Source of the DNA: Falsibacillus albus
GTDB lineage: Bacteria > Bacillota > Bacilli > Bacillales > DSM-25281
Direction: 5' to 3'
Assembly (NCBI RefSeq): GCF_003668575.1
Contig: NZ_RCVZ01000003.1
Span: 8,430-72,429 of the forward strand
DNA length: 64,000 bases
Below, in pieces: positions 1 to 8,195 of the stretch; position 1 is the first letter of the stretch, and every line of letters begins with the position of its first letter. Both the position numbers and the translations under genes were made by a program. The notes below the pieces were generated by a model, which was not told the origin of the DNA, searched no databases, and was given only the letters and a program-made list of their open reading frames with translations.

Positions 1-78
1 TAGATCCTTCCTCTCTTCATTAAGGTTTTAGCTGAAAATCATAGAAAAAATACGAAGCTCTTATACTATTAATATATG

Positions 79-105
79 CTTAATGCAAAAAAAGTTTGCA
101 TTAAG
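79..105. promoter_or_regulatory. Palindromic operator upstream of rocR-like gene
   Basis: Perfect 11-bp inverted repeat: CTTAATGCAAA at 79-89 and TTTGCATTAAG at 95-105, with a 5-nt spacer. It resembles the ATGCAAA/TTTGCAT sites bound by B. subtilis RocR. The right arm contains the proposed -35 of the gene itself, so a bound regulator would block its own transcription. The autorepression is inferred. Confidence 0.7.
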
Positions 106-125
106 AAAACCCTTACATATATAAT
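96..125 (+). promoter_or_regulatory. Probable sigma-A promoter of rocR-like gene
   Basis: TTGCAT at 96-101 and TATAAT at 120-125, spacer 18 nt. The -35 lies inside the right arm of the palindrome at 79-105. The start codon follows about 75 nt downstream. Confidence 0.5.
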
Positions 126-199
126 AATGCAAAATATCATTGCGTTTTTCAAGTATTTTCTTCACAATATTTTTACACCCTTTAAGGGAGGAACGAACA

Positions 200-1579
200 T
201 TGAAAGAAGATCATGCAAGACTCATACAAATATACGAAAAGGTGGTCAATTCCATAGACGCTGGCGTCCATGTCATCGACGAAGACGGAAAAACAGTCAT
301 TTACAATGAAAAGATGAGAAAGATTGAAGGCATGGAAATTCAGGACGTATTGGATAAAAAACTGTTGGAAGTCTTTCAATTCCATCAATGGGAAGACAGC
401 ACTTTGCTTAAGGTGTTGAAGAGTGGGGAACCCATTTTGAATATAAAACAAACCTATTTTAATAATAAGGGAGAAGAAATCACGACAATCAATAACACAT
501 TTCCGATTATTGAAAATGGCAAGATGATAGGAGCAATGGAAATTGCCAGGGATGTTTCAAAACTTGAAAAAATCATGAGGGAAAATGTGGTGAAAAACGG
601 AGATGCGGTTTATTCTTTTGAAAGCATCCTCGGTTGCAGTGATGAAATCAGACAAGCAATTGAAACAAGCAAGCGGGCAGCAGGCGTCGCCTCACCCGTG
701 TTATTGATCGGGGAAACAGGGACAGGAAAGGAATTGTTCGCGCAAAGCATTCATCAAGAGAGCAGCAGGTCGCGCCATCCATTCCTTGGCCTGAATTGTG
801 CGGGTATGACAAAGGATTTGTTGGAACAAGTCCTCTTCGGTTCGATTCAAGCGGAGGGCTCCCCCGAACGACCAGGGATATTTGAGCAGGCAGATGGCGG
901 AACGGTGCTACTCGAGGACATTCACACACTCCCCATCTCCATCCAAGAAAAAGTTTTGAAGGTCATTCTTGAAAAAAATGTGTGCAGAGTGGGAGATACG
1001 CTCGACCGCCACGTAGATGTCAGGGTATTGGCTTCAATGAACGAAGATCCAATCGATGCCATTGCAGATGGAAAGCTGCGTAAAGATCTATATTATCGTC
1101 TGAGTGCAGTATCTATTTTCATTCCATCTTTACGGGAGCGTAATAAGGATATCCTCCTTATGACAGATTATTTCATAGATAAATTCAATCAGCTTCTTGG
1201 GCTGAAAGTCTCCGGAGTTTCAAGAGAGGTCCAGGAGCGGTTTGAACAATATGATTGGCCGGGGAATGTAAGAGAATTGGAACATGTCATAGAAGGCGCG
1301 ATGAATTTAATGGAGTTTAAAGGGGAAATCTCGTATAACCACCTTCCGCTTTATTTCAGACAAAAGCTTGAACATGACTATAATCCAGACCTTCTTTACC
1401 AATCTGAAAGAGAAATTAAACCATTGGATTTATATATGCAGGATGCTGAAATCTACTATATCCAAAAAGCTTTGATACACCATGACTTCAACATTACCAA
1501 AACGGCCAAAGCACTCGGTATGAGCAGACAGAATCTGCAATACCGCATAAGGAAATACGAAATTGAACGGCAGGAATAA
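200..1579 (+). CDS. rocR: RocR-like PAS/AAA+ transcriptional regulator with altered sigma-54 contact loop
   Basis: Resembles RocR, the activator of arginine/ornithine catabolic operons with sigma-54 (SigL). Order: N-terminal PAS-type sensor (about 10-125), AAA+ domain (about 145-380) with Walker A GETGTGKE near 171-178, arginine-finger region RKDLYYRLS, and a C-terminal Fis-type helix-turn-helix (about 415-455). The start is taken as TTG at 200 because AGGGAGG ends about 8 nt before it; this gives 459 residues, close to RocR (461). Two oddities: the loop that should read GAFTGA reads QAEGSPER near 217-224, and Walker B reads LLEDI instead of LLDEI. The DNA-binding half and the upstream palindrome look intact. 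It may bind DNA without activating sigma-54; that is inference. Confidence 0.8.
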   Translation: MKEDHARLIQIYEKVVNSIDAGVHVIDEDGKTVIYNEKMRKIEGMEIQDVLDKKLLEVFQFHQWEDSTLLKVLKSGEPILNIKQTYFNNKGEEITTINNTFPIIENGKMIGAMEIARDVSKLEKIMRENVVKNGDAVYSFESILGCSDEIRQAIETSKRAAGVASPVLLIGETGTGKELFAQSIHQESSRSRHPFLGLNCAGMTKDLLEQVLFGSIQAEGSPERPGIFEQADGGTVLLEDIHTLPISIQEKVLKVILEKNVCRVGDTLDRHVDVRVLASMNEDPIDAIADGKLRKDLYYRLSAVSIFIPSLRERNKDILLMTDYFIDKFNQLLGLKVSGVSREVQERFEQYDWPGNVRELEHVIEGAMNLMEFKGEISYNHLPLYFRQKLEHDYNPDLLYQSEREIKPLDLYMQDAEIYYIQKALIHHDFNITKTAKALGMSRQNLQYRIRKYEIERQE

Positions 1580-1582
1580 ACA

Positions 1583-1620
1583 GCCTGCCCCTTGGGTGCC
1601 TGTCACCAGAGGGGCAGGGC
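1583..1620 (+). terminator. Hairpin after rocR-like gene
   Basis: CCTGCCCCT at 1584-1592 pairs with AGGGGCAGG at 1610-1618. The loop carries GGTGCCTGTCACC, a motif seen at two other intergenic places. No T-run follows on the plus strand, so it may be an mRNA 3' stabiliser rather than an intrinsic terminator. Confidence 0.45.
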
Positions 1621-1621
1621 T

Positions 1622-1657
1622 AAAAAAAAAAAAATCCAGACAAAAATGTCCGGATTT
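1622..1657 (-). terminator. Terminator of yugI
   Basis: AAATCC-a-GACA, aaaa loop, TGTC-c-GGATTT, followed on the minus strand by a ten-base T-run (A-run at 1622-1631). Confidence 0.8.
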
Positions 1658-1661
1658 CAAA

Positions 1662-2066
1662 TTATTTTTTGATTAGATCTTCACGTTCAGACTGCTCGAT
1701 CCACTCTTCAAGCTTGTCCTTAAGTGTATTAAAACCAGTTGGTGCATCAGCTTGAGCTGGTTTCACACTGCCTTGGCGGCGAGCTTTTTTAGGCTTTGCT
1801 TGCGTATTTTCTTGTTTCGGCGCTTCTTCAGTCGCACGGATTGAAAGACTGATTTTACCTTTTTCTTCATCGATGGAAAGAACTTTTACGTTCACTTCGT
1901 CTCCTAATTTCAAGTGATCGTTAATATCTTTTACGAAACCGTGAGTGATTTCGGAAATATGGACAAGTCCTTGAGTTTCTTCGTCAAGTGCAACGAATGC
2001 ACCGTATGGTTGGATACCAGTAACTTTACCTGTCAGTACGTTACCTACTTCATAATTTGTAGCCAT
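1662..2066 (-). CDS. yugI: General stress protein 13, S1 RNA-binding domain
   Basis: 134 residues. An S1 domain fills about residues 5-75 (KVTGIQPYGAFVAL, GLVHISEITHGFV, KGKISLSIRA), followed by a Lys/Ala/Gln-rich linker and a conserved tail (FNTLKDKLEEWIEQ...DLIKK). This matches GSP13/YugI of Bacillus, a small ribosome-associated stress protein. The ATG at 2066 is chosen because AGGAG precedes it and it matches the family N-terminus (MATNYEVG); an upstream start at 2111 lacks a ribosome site. It is a single gene with its own promoter and terminator. Confidence 0.93.
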   Translation of the reverse strand: MATNYEVGNVLTGKVTGIQPYGAFVALDEETQGLVHISEITHGFVKDINDHLKLGDEVNVKVLSIDEEKGKISLSIRATEEAPKQENTQAKPKKARRQGSVKPAQADAPTGFNTLKDKLEEWIEQSEREDLIKK

Positions 2067-2117
2067 GGAAACACTCCTAAATAAATAAATTTTTTCTCCA
2101 TTTACACGCAATTGTAG

Positions 2118-2146
2118 ATTATATCATAAAACCCGGTCGGAATCAA
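2118..2146 (-). promoter_or_regulatory. Sigma-A promoter of yugI
   Basis: On the minus strand TTGATT (2146-2141), 17-nt spacer, TATAAT (2123-2118). The start codon lies about 50 nt downstream. Confidence 0.7.
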
Positions 2147-2449
2147 AGAACCTCGTTGAGTTCCGTATTTGTCCTCTTCGCTGATATCCCTATTAATTTG
2201 GCCTTTTTTATCCATTATTATAGACTCCAAAAACAAATTTATTGTTGCATTGACAGAAAATCGCCCGCTCCATACGGCAAACCCGGATGAATCCAGCGCC
2301 GTGCAAAATATTTAATTAATCCCCAATTTTTTTCTGACAAATCTTTCTTGTATAATAATTCTAGATTTTAAATAAAAATAGCCTACACATTTCAATTCAT
2401 CCATAGTAACATTGAAAAAATCAACGAGAAATCTAGTTAAAGGAGATTT

Positions 2450-3796
2450 ATGATGAAAACTCAAGATCAATGGTCATCCAAGATTGGTTTTATCCTGGCG
2501 GCTGCCGGCTCGGCAATCGGCCTTGGGGCAATATGGAAGTTCCCATATATGGTGGGGACGAACGGAGGGGGAGTCTTTTTTCTTCTCTTTATTGTGTTTA
2601 CATTGATAATCGGCACCCCGATGCTCTTGGCCGAATTCGTCATCGGCAGAAGAGGACAGGCAGACGCCGTGACTTCATACAAAAAACTGGCACCGAAAAG
2701 CAAGTGGCATTGGCTTGGTTACCTCGGCGTCGCCGCTTCCTTTATTTTGCTTTCATTTTATAGCGTTGTCGGTGGATGGGTCGTATCCTATATTGGCAGG
2801 AGTTTTTCCAACACCTTCATGGGACGCACCGAGGAGGAATACGGGCAGCTCTTTAATCATATTATTGCAAACCCCGCCGAGGTTCTGATTGCACAATTTG
2901 TTTTCATGATCATGACGATGTATGTTGTTCAAGGTGGTGTACAAAAAGGGATTGAACGCGCCAGCAAGTATATGATGCCTGCACTTTTTATTTTATTTAT
3001 CGTTCTGGCAGTTCGCTCCTTGACGCTTGACGGTGCATGGAAAGGGGTAAAATTCTTCCTTGCTCCCAATCTTGATGCAATGAACGGACAGACTGTATTG
3101 ATGGCTCTTGGGCAGTCATTCTTTGCTTTGAGCGTAGGTATTTCAGTAATGGTAACTTACGCATCGTATCTTCCTAAAAAGGATAGTTTGCCAAAATCAG
3201 CATTTTCAGTATCAATATTGAATATATTTATTTCCTTTTTAGCTGGGATTGTCATCTTCCCTGCGGTATTTGCACTTGGATTCAAACCAAATGCCGGACC
3301 AGGGCTCGTATTTGTCGTCCTCCCTGCTGTCTTTAATCACATCGCATTTGGTCATGTATTCTTTATCGTCTTTCTTATTTTGCTATTGTTTGCAACTTTG
3401 ACCTCCGCTTTTTCCATATTGGAAATCATTGTTGCAGTGCTTTCAAAGGAAGTCGCTGAAAAAAGAAAAAAATACACATGGATCGCCGGGACAATCGTCT
3501 TTTTATTCGGCATCCCGAGCGCCTTATCTTTTGGAGTGCTCAGCGATGTCAAGATTATGGGGAAATCGTTTTTCGACTTTGCCGACTTCCTTACAAGCAA
3601 CATCGGTCTTCCACTCGGGTCATTGTTGATTTCCTTGTTCGTAGGGTATCGTTTGCCGAGAAAGGATGTTGTTGAAGAAATGAGGTCGGGAACCTCTGTC
3701 CCTGCATATCTATTTGGGCTTTGGTATTTCTCGGTACGTTATTTGATCCCGCTTGCGATTGTTTTCATCTTTTTGCAATCACTGAATCTAATTTAA
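2450..3796 (+). CDS. Neurotransmitter:sodium symporter (NSS) family transporter
   Basis: Predicted Na+-coupled amino-acid or organic-solute importer of 448 residues with about 11-12 membrane segments. The first helix carries the family motif GSAIGLGAIWKFPY, which contributes to sodium and substrate binding, followed by GGGVFFLLF. It resembles B. subtilis YocR more than the longer transporter at 52351. ATG codons at 2450 and 2453 are both possible behind AGGAG (2441-2445); 2453 has the better spacing. No MetS-like small-subunit gene follows; the gene ends at its own terminator. The substrate cannot be deduced. Confidence 0.85.
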   Translation: MMKTQDQWSSKIGFILAAAGSAIGLGAIWKFPYMVGTNGGGVFFLLFIVFTLIIGTPMLLAEFVIGRRGQADAVTSYKKLAPKSKWHWLGYLGVAASFILLSFYSVVGGWVVSYIGRSFSNTFMGRTEEEYGQLFNHIIANPAEVLIAQFVFMIMTMYVVQGGVQKGIERASKYMMPALFILFIVLAVRSLTLDGAWKGVKFFLAPNLDAMNGQTVLMALGQSFFALSVGISVMVTYASYLPKKDSLPKSAFSVSILNIFISFLAGIVIFPAVFALGFKPNAGPGLVFVVLPAVFNHIAFGHVFFIVFLILLLFATLTSAFSILEIIVAVLSKEVAEKRKKYTWIAGTIVFLFGIPSALSFGVLSDVKIMGKSFFDFADFLTSNIGLPLGSLLISLFVGYRLPRKDVVEEMRSGTSVPAYLFGLWYFSVRYLIPLAIVFIFLQSLNLI

Positions 3797-3886
3797 ATAT
3801 TTTCAGATTTTCATGTATAACCATAACGGTTCCTGGACATGCTATTATCACAAGACTTTCTAGTATTCCCCCCTTTGTTTGTTTTT

Positions 3887-3922
3887 GAGGCTGATTCCTT
3901 AAGGAGTCAGCCTCCTTTTTTT
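3887..3922 (+). terminator. Terminator of the NSS transporter gene
   Basis: GAGGCTGA at 3887-3894 pairs with TCAGCCTC at 3907-3914, the loop TTCCTTAAGGAG can pair further, and a T-run follows. Confidence 0.9.
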
Positions 3923-3970
3923 GTTTGGGTGTTTTCTTGAATTTATTTTTAGGCTTTGTTAGATACCGCT

Positions 3971-4212
3971 GTTGATTTCCGTGCAAGTCTTCGCTTTCCG
4001 CGGGCCTCACACGAAATGAGATCGTTCGATGTTGGCAGTGGACAAGGAACGCTTTGACAGCGACACATCGCACGAAGAAAAATGCCTGGCGTTTTTAGAG
4101 GACATGCCGAACCTTAATCGAACATCCGCCTGATTCCTCCTCGGATAGCGCCTCCGGGGTCTCCTTGACTCCGCTTTTCCCGTCGTAGTCTACGGCTTGC
4201 AATCCAATCAAC
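3971..4212. repeat. Interspersed repeat, long copy A with inner module
   Basis: Starts GTTGATTTCC and ends CAATCAAC, giving imperfect inverted ends. It holds the family words CGCTTTCCGCGGG and GCGCCTCCGGGGTCTC. Inside, 4021-4131 is a module about 85% identical by eye to 61351-61460. Short reading frames here are not genes. The rest of the 574-nt gap holds the terminator at 3887 and AT-rich flank ending in AAGAAAACAGCC, the usual outer edge of these elements. Confidence 0.8.
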
Positions 4213-4370
4213 AGCTGGAAACAGGCTAATAACAACACCAAGGTTTAATATTGCCTTTTTTTTAAAAAAACAACCCGTTAAGAAAACAGCCTATTGTTTT
4301 TATGAAAGAATGATTTTTCGATTCCCATTCAGGGTAATATAAAAATTACAGAACAAAGGAGTGGGATTGA

Positions 4371-5207
4371 ATGACATCGGCAGCCGGAAAACAGGTTTCG
4401 ATTAATGGGATTGATCTTTATTACGAAGAGTACAACCATGACAATACAAAACAAATCATCGTTCTTTTGCACGGATTTTTGTCCTCCACATTCAGCTATC
4501 GAAGGCTCATACCTTTGATCCAACAAGATTTCCATGTTGTATCAATCGATCTCCCGCCTTTTGGCAGAAGCGGCAAATCACCGGCATTTGTCTACTCCTA
4601 TCAGAATATTGCCCGTACCATCATTGAATTCATGGAAAAGATGAATTATGAAAAGGTCTCCTTGATAGGGCATTCGATGGGCGGACAAATTGCCCTGAAC
4701 ATTATGAAGGAACGCCCGGAATTGATCGAAAAGGGGGTCCTTCTCTGCAGCTCAGGATATTTAAAAAAGTCGAAGTGGCCGCTTGTATTTTCAAGCTATT
4801 TTCCATTCTTTCATCACTATGTGAAATATTGGCTCGCTAAATCGGGGGTTCGACGGAACATAGAGAATGTAGTCCATAACAGATCCTTGATAGATGAAGA
4901 AATGATGTACGGCTATCTCCGGCCATTTTTGGAAGATGATATATTCATTGCCCTGACAAGGATGATCCGTCACCGTGAAGGGGATTTAACCAAAAATTTA
5001 TTGAATAAAATCCACACCCCCATCCTCCTGATTTGGGGAGAACATGATAAGGTCGTCCCCCTTGCTGTCGGGGAGCGCCTTTACCATGATTTACCGAATT
5101 CGAAGCTGATTGTCCTAAAGGAGACAGGACATCTAGTCCCTGAAGAAAAGCCGGAAGAAGTAAAAAACCACCTTTTCGACTTCATTCACAACGGCGCCCT
5201 TGTATAA
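4371..5207 (+). CDS. yugF: Alpha/beta hydrolase, YugF-like
   Basis: 278-residue cytosolic hydrolase of the alpha/beta fold. Oxyanion motif HGF near 37-39, nucleophile elbow GHSMGGQ (Ser about 104), acid in WGEHDKVVP (about 225-233) and catalytic His in ETGHLVPEEKPEEV (about 251). ATG at 4371 sits behind AAAGGAG. Similar to B. subtilis YugF, which lies in the same chromosomal neighbourhood; the natural substrate is unknown. Flanked by a repeat element upstream and a terminator downstream, so probably monocistronic. Confidence 0.82.
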   Translation: MTSAAGKQVSINGIDLYYEEYNHDNTKQIIVLLHGFLSSTFSYRRLIPLIQQDFHVVSIDLPPFGRSGKSPAFVYSYQNIARTIIEFMEKMNYEKVSLIGHSMGGQIALNIMKERPELIEKGVLLCSSGYLKKSKWPLVFSSYFPFFHHYVKYWLAKSGVRRNIENVVHNRSLIDEEMMYGYLRPFLEDDIFIALTRMIRHREGDLTKNLLNKIHTPILLIWGEHDKVVPLAVGERLYHDLPNSKLIVLKETGHLVPEEKPEEVKNHLFDFIHNGALV

Positions 5208-5209
5208 AA

Positions 5210-5248
5210 GAGGCTGTTCCTTTTGGAGGGGACAGCCTCATCTTTTTT
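5210..5248 (+). terminator. Terminator of alpha/beta hydrolase gene
   Basis: GAGGCTGTTCC / GGGGACAGCCTC hairpin followed by TCTTTTTTA. Confidence 0.85.
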
Positions 5249-5431
5249 ATAGGGAACATTCGATTTCGGTTTCATATGCCGCTTCTCCAAATAAGAACGG
5301 ATCCCATTGTTCAAGCATTCGACCAAGGATATGTTCAATGGCTGTATATCCATCAACTCACCTTATTGTTTTAATTTTTTTTGTTCATATCTTATCATAG
5401 AATCAGAAAAGAAGAATGGATGTGATGTTAG

Positions 5432-6595
5432 ATGAATTTCAATGAACAGATAGATCGTAAAGATACTTCTTCTGTAAAATGGGACGCGTTAAGAAACGTA
5501 TATGGCAAACATGATTTGCACCCCATGTGGGTGGCCGATATGGATTTCCGTCCTCCTGCAGCCGTTACGGAAGCTTTAAAGGAGCGCATAGAGCATGGAC
5601 TCTTCGGTTATACGTTCATTCCAGATCATGCGGCACTATCCATCCAGGAATGGGTTTCTAAACGTCATAAATGGAAAATAGAAAAAGAATGGCTGTTATA
5701 CAGCCCGGGGGTCGTGCCTGCACTTGGAATGGCCATTTCCGCCTTGACAAATCCAGGCGACCGGGTTCTTGTGCAATCACCGGTGTATACTCCCTTCTTT
5801 AATTTAGTCAAAGAAAATAAAAGAGAATTGGTCAATTGCCCCCTCGTTTTAATCGACAATCAGTACAAGATAGATTTTGACAAATTGGATTCCACTTTGC
5901 AGCAAGACGTTAAGCTCTTTTTACTATGCAATCCCCACAACCCCGGCGGACGGGTATGGACAAAGGAAGAACTCGTAAAAATTGCCGAGCTATGCAAAGA
6001 GCATGATGTCATCTTAATATCAGATGAAATTCATTCAGATTTAATCCATAAACCGAATGAACATATTCCCGTCGCGTCCCTTTCCGAAGAGTACCATCCA
6101 TTCACAATCACATGCATCGCACCAAGCAAAACTTTTAATTTAGCAGGACTGCAAGCTTCCAGCATGATCATTCCAGATCCGGAATTGAGAAAAAAAATCT
6201 CCCAGCTTCAAAAACAGCAGGGATTCTTCACTTTAAATATATTCGGGATCATCGGTATGGAAGCGGCCTATCGCCACGGAGAAGAATGGCTTGAGGAATT
6301 GCTCATCTACTTAAAGGGCAATATCCAATTAGTGAAAGATTATATCCGCGAAAGCCTGCCAAAATTAAAAGTCATGGATCCGGAAGGTGGGTATTTAGTG
6401 TGGATTGATTGCAATGAAACCGGACTTTCCGATCAGGAAATTAAGGAAAGGCTCCTTAACAAAGGAAAGCTTGCCCTTGAACCGGGAACAAAATACGGAT
6501 TAGGCGGAGAAGGCTTTATCCGGATGAACATTGCATGTCCTCGTTCAATGGTTAAGGAAGGGTTGAACCGACTGAAAATCGCCTTAGAACAATAA
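5432..6595 (+). CDS. patB: PatB/MalY-type PLP C-S lyase (cystathionine beta-lyase)
   Basis: 387 residues, the same length as B. subtilis PatB. Fold-type I aminotransferase scaffold with PLP-binding lysine K233 in CIAPSKTFNLAG, LCNPHNPGGR (about 170), and SDEIHSDL for the pyridine-nitrogen aspartate. MWVADMDF near the N-terminus is typical of MalY/PatB proteins. The family splits C-S bonds of cystathionine or cysteine to pyruvate or homocysteine, ammonia and thiol. The ribosome site is weak (GGATGTG). Probably a single-gene unit. Confidence 0.92.
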   Translation: MNFNEQIDRKDTSSVKWDALRNVYGKHDLHPMWVADMDFRPPAAVTEALKERIEHGLFGYTFIPDHAALSIQEWVSKRHKWKIEKEWLLYSPGVVPALGMAISALTNPGDRVLVQSPVYTPFFNLVKENKRELVNCPLVLIDNQYKIDFDKLDSTLQQDVKLFLLCNPHNPGGRVWTKEELVKIAELCKEHDVILISDEIHSDLIHKPNEHIPVASLSEEYHPFTITCIAPSKTFNLAGLQASSMIIPDPELRKKISQLQKQQGFFTLNIFGIIGMEAAYRHGEEWLEELLIYLKGNIQLVKDYIRESLPKLKVMDPEGGYLVWIDCNETGLSDQEIKERLLNKGKLALEPGTKYGLGGEGFIRMNIACPRSMVKEGLNRLKIALEQ

Positions 6596-6599
6596 CAGG

Positions 6600-6651
6600 A
6601 GCAGGGGAATCTCCCGCACACAGCAGATGATTCCCCTGCTTCTGCTATTTT
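6600..6651. terminator. Bidirectional terminator between patB and the histidine phosphatase
   Basis: AGCAGGGGAATC pairs with GATTCCCCTGCT across a 17-nt loop. It serves convergent genes; the minus-strand gene stops within its right flank. Confidence 0.7.
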
Positions 6652-7247
6652 CTTATTAAATGGACCTGGCAATTCAATACCCTCGTCAGCCTTTCGTTGT
6701 TCTTTATGGCCAGTAAGTGAAAGCCTGTATCCCCCGTACTGAATAGATAAGGTGACACGACAGGCATTTGATAGAAAGCATTTAACATGTTGGAAATTGC
6801 CCCGCCATGGGAAACGATCATGATGCTTTCATCCGCGTGTTTATGCCGAAGTGTTGAAAAAACACGTTCCGCCCTTAGCCTGAAATCCAGATAGGATTCA
6901 CCCTCTTCGATTGGTTCATGCGGCTTTCTCCCACCTTTCGGCTCCGGATATTTCTCCATTGCCTCTTCACGCGAAAGGCCAGCAAGAACACCGTTATTCC
7001 ATTCCATTAAATCCTCCACGAAAGATATGGGACGATTCAATTTGTGGTTGATGATATCAGCCGTTTCCTTCGCCCTTTTCAAGGTGCTTGAATAGATATG
7101 ACTGACAGAAAAATGTTTGGACCCATATTCGGCCAATGCTTCGGCCTGCTGCCTGCCCTTTGATGTCAGGGAAAAGTCTGCCCTTCCTTCATGGACATTC
7201 AATATATCGGCTTCTGACTCGCCGTGCCTTACAAGTATAATTTCCAT
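6645..7247 (-). CDS. Histidine phosphatase (phosphoglycerate mutase-like) family protein
   Basis: About 200 residues. The phospho-acceptor motif LVRHGES lies at the N-terminus, and SHGGA near residue 148 carries the second catalytic histidine; LTSKGRQQAEALAEYG is also typical. These enzymes remove phosphate from small phosphoesters; the substrate cannot be read from sequence. ATG at 7247 is preferred to the one at 7253, because GGAGGAGG directly abuts 7253 and sits 8-9 nt from 7247. Convergent with patB. Confidence 0.83.
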   Translation of the reverse strand: MEIILVRHGESEADILNVHEGRADFSLTSKGRQQAEALAEYGSKHFSVSHIYSSTLKRAKETADIINHKLNRPISFVEDLMEWNNGVLAGLSREEAMEKYPEPKGGRKPHEPIEEGESYLDFRLRAERVFSTLRHKHADESIMIVSHGGAISNMLNAFYQMPVVSPYLFSTGDTGFHLLAIKNNERLTRVLNCQVHLIRK

Positions 7248-7356
7248 ATTCATCCTCCTCCTTCAAATAATTCTCTATTGCATAAAAAAGAACCTTCCCA
7301 AAGAGGGAAAGTTTTCTATTTATTAATGGCACTATTCGTCAATTCTATTGCTACTA

Positions 7357-7471
7357 GTTGATTTGCGCGGAAGAAATCCCCCTGGACATAGAATTAACTT
7401 CCTCGAAGAAACACCGCATGAAGAAAATGCGAATGCATTTTCGAAGAGTCTCGCACCTTCCACTCCAATTT
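7357..7471. repeat. Degenerate copy of the GTTGATT...AATCAAC repeat
   Basis: Begins GTTGATTTGCGC and ends TCTCGCACCTTCC-ACTCCAATT, with CTTCCTCGAAG and GCATGAAGAAAATGC inside that recall the inner module of the long copies. Outer flank ATAACAGCCTTA at 7492-7504. The remaining intergenic bases carry only a weak hairpin near 7291-7313. Confidence 0.6.
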
Positions 7472-7510
7472 AAGGAAACAATCTTCTTTTAATAACAGCC
7501 TTATTTAGAG

Positions 7511-7553
7511 AAAAAAACGGCCGGCAAACTCGAAATTCTTTGAGGTTGCCGGC
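7511..7553 (-). terminator. Terminator of sodC
   Basis: GCCGGCAA-CTC / GAG-TTGCCGGC stem (about 7520-7553). On the minus strand it is followed by a run of seven T (A-run 7511-7517). Confidence 0.85.
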
Positions 7554-7586
7554 AGCCTGTAATCTTTTCCCGTTCAGTGATTTTTA

Positions 7587-8111
7587 TCATTTCTTTTTGT
7601 TCTTGGTAATGACGCCGCACGCAATTCGGTCTCCGCTGTCTCCTGCAGGCTGGCTCATGCCGTCATCTTTATTTTCATGGATGACAATCGATGTTCCATC
7701 TTTCGTATAGAGGGAAGTCTGCGATTCTTGAAACGTCAGATTCGGCGCCAATATCGTCGCCTTCACCGTCCCATCCTGCTTAACGATCAAGTTGGGCAAA
7801 TCTCCTGCATGTGCCCCTTCAGGATGTAATAAACCATGTTTTTTATGATCGGGATTAAAATGATTTCCTGCTGAAGTAAAATCAGGGGCTTCACACTTGC
7901 CGATTTCATGTATATGGATGGCATGATCTCCCGGAGGCAGCCCTTCTAAATTAATATTGAGCAATACACCTTTCGCCTGCTCCTCCATTTTGATCGTCCC
8001 AATGGAATCCCCGTCTGCATTTTTCATATCCACTACATTCTTTTTAGGATTTTGCTGGGCACATCCTGCAAGGAGCAGACCACCTGCGATACATACGTAT
8101 AACCATTTCAT
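7587..8111 (-). CDS. sodC: Cu/Zn superoxide dismutase, lipoprotein
   Basis: 174-residue membrane-anchored protein with lipobox LLAGC (Cys17). It should act outside the membrane, dismuting superoxide. Expected metal ligands are visible: HIH, GNHFNP, HG...[12 protein letters not shown] for zinc, and VIHENKDD for the last copper histidine; RIACGVI closes the fold. B. subtilis YojM is known to lack two copper ligands, whereas all appear present here. ATG at 8111 follows GGAGGAATAG and begins the signal peptide; upstream starts would bury it. Probably monocistronic. Confidence 0.9.
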   Translation of the reverse strand: MKWLYVCIAGGLLLAGCAQQNPKKNVVDMKNADGDSIGTIKMEEQAKGVLLNINLEGLPPGDHAIHIHEIGKCEAPDFTSAGNHFNPDHKKHGLLHPEGAHAGDLPNLIVKQDGTVKATILAPNLTFQESQTSLYTKDGTSIVIHENKDDGMSQPAGDSGDRIACGVITKNKKK

Positions 8112-8195
8112 TTCTATTCCTCCAGAACCAACATTCTCTTTTATCATTTTAGCCATGTGGAGGAATCCCTATTCGTAATTAGAAAAGAAAGGGAA

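Noticed and set aside
830-925. A frameshift as the cause of the lost GAFTGA loop
   Set aside because: The frame before and after fits RocR without interruption and the segment is only two codons shorter, so compensating shifts are unlikely though not excluded.
648-929. Antisense reading frames of 60-200 codons inside rocR, the MFS gene, mrpA, yumC and lysW
   Set aside because: They are shadows of well-supported genes, lack ribosome sites and show no recognisable domains.
3765-4073. Minus-strand reading frame of 102 codons over the repeat (and similar ones at 61206-61491 and 61304-61561)
   Set aside because: It lies in a non-coding interspersed repeat, has no ribosome site, and arises again in the second copy only because the DNA is repeated.
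7291-7317. Terminator upstream of the histidine phosphatase gene
   Set aside because: The stem AACCTTCCC/GGGAAAGTT has a mismatch, and no plus-strand gene ends nearby that would need it.
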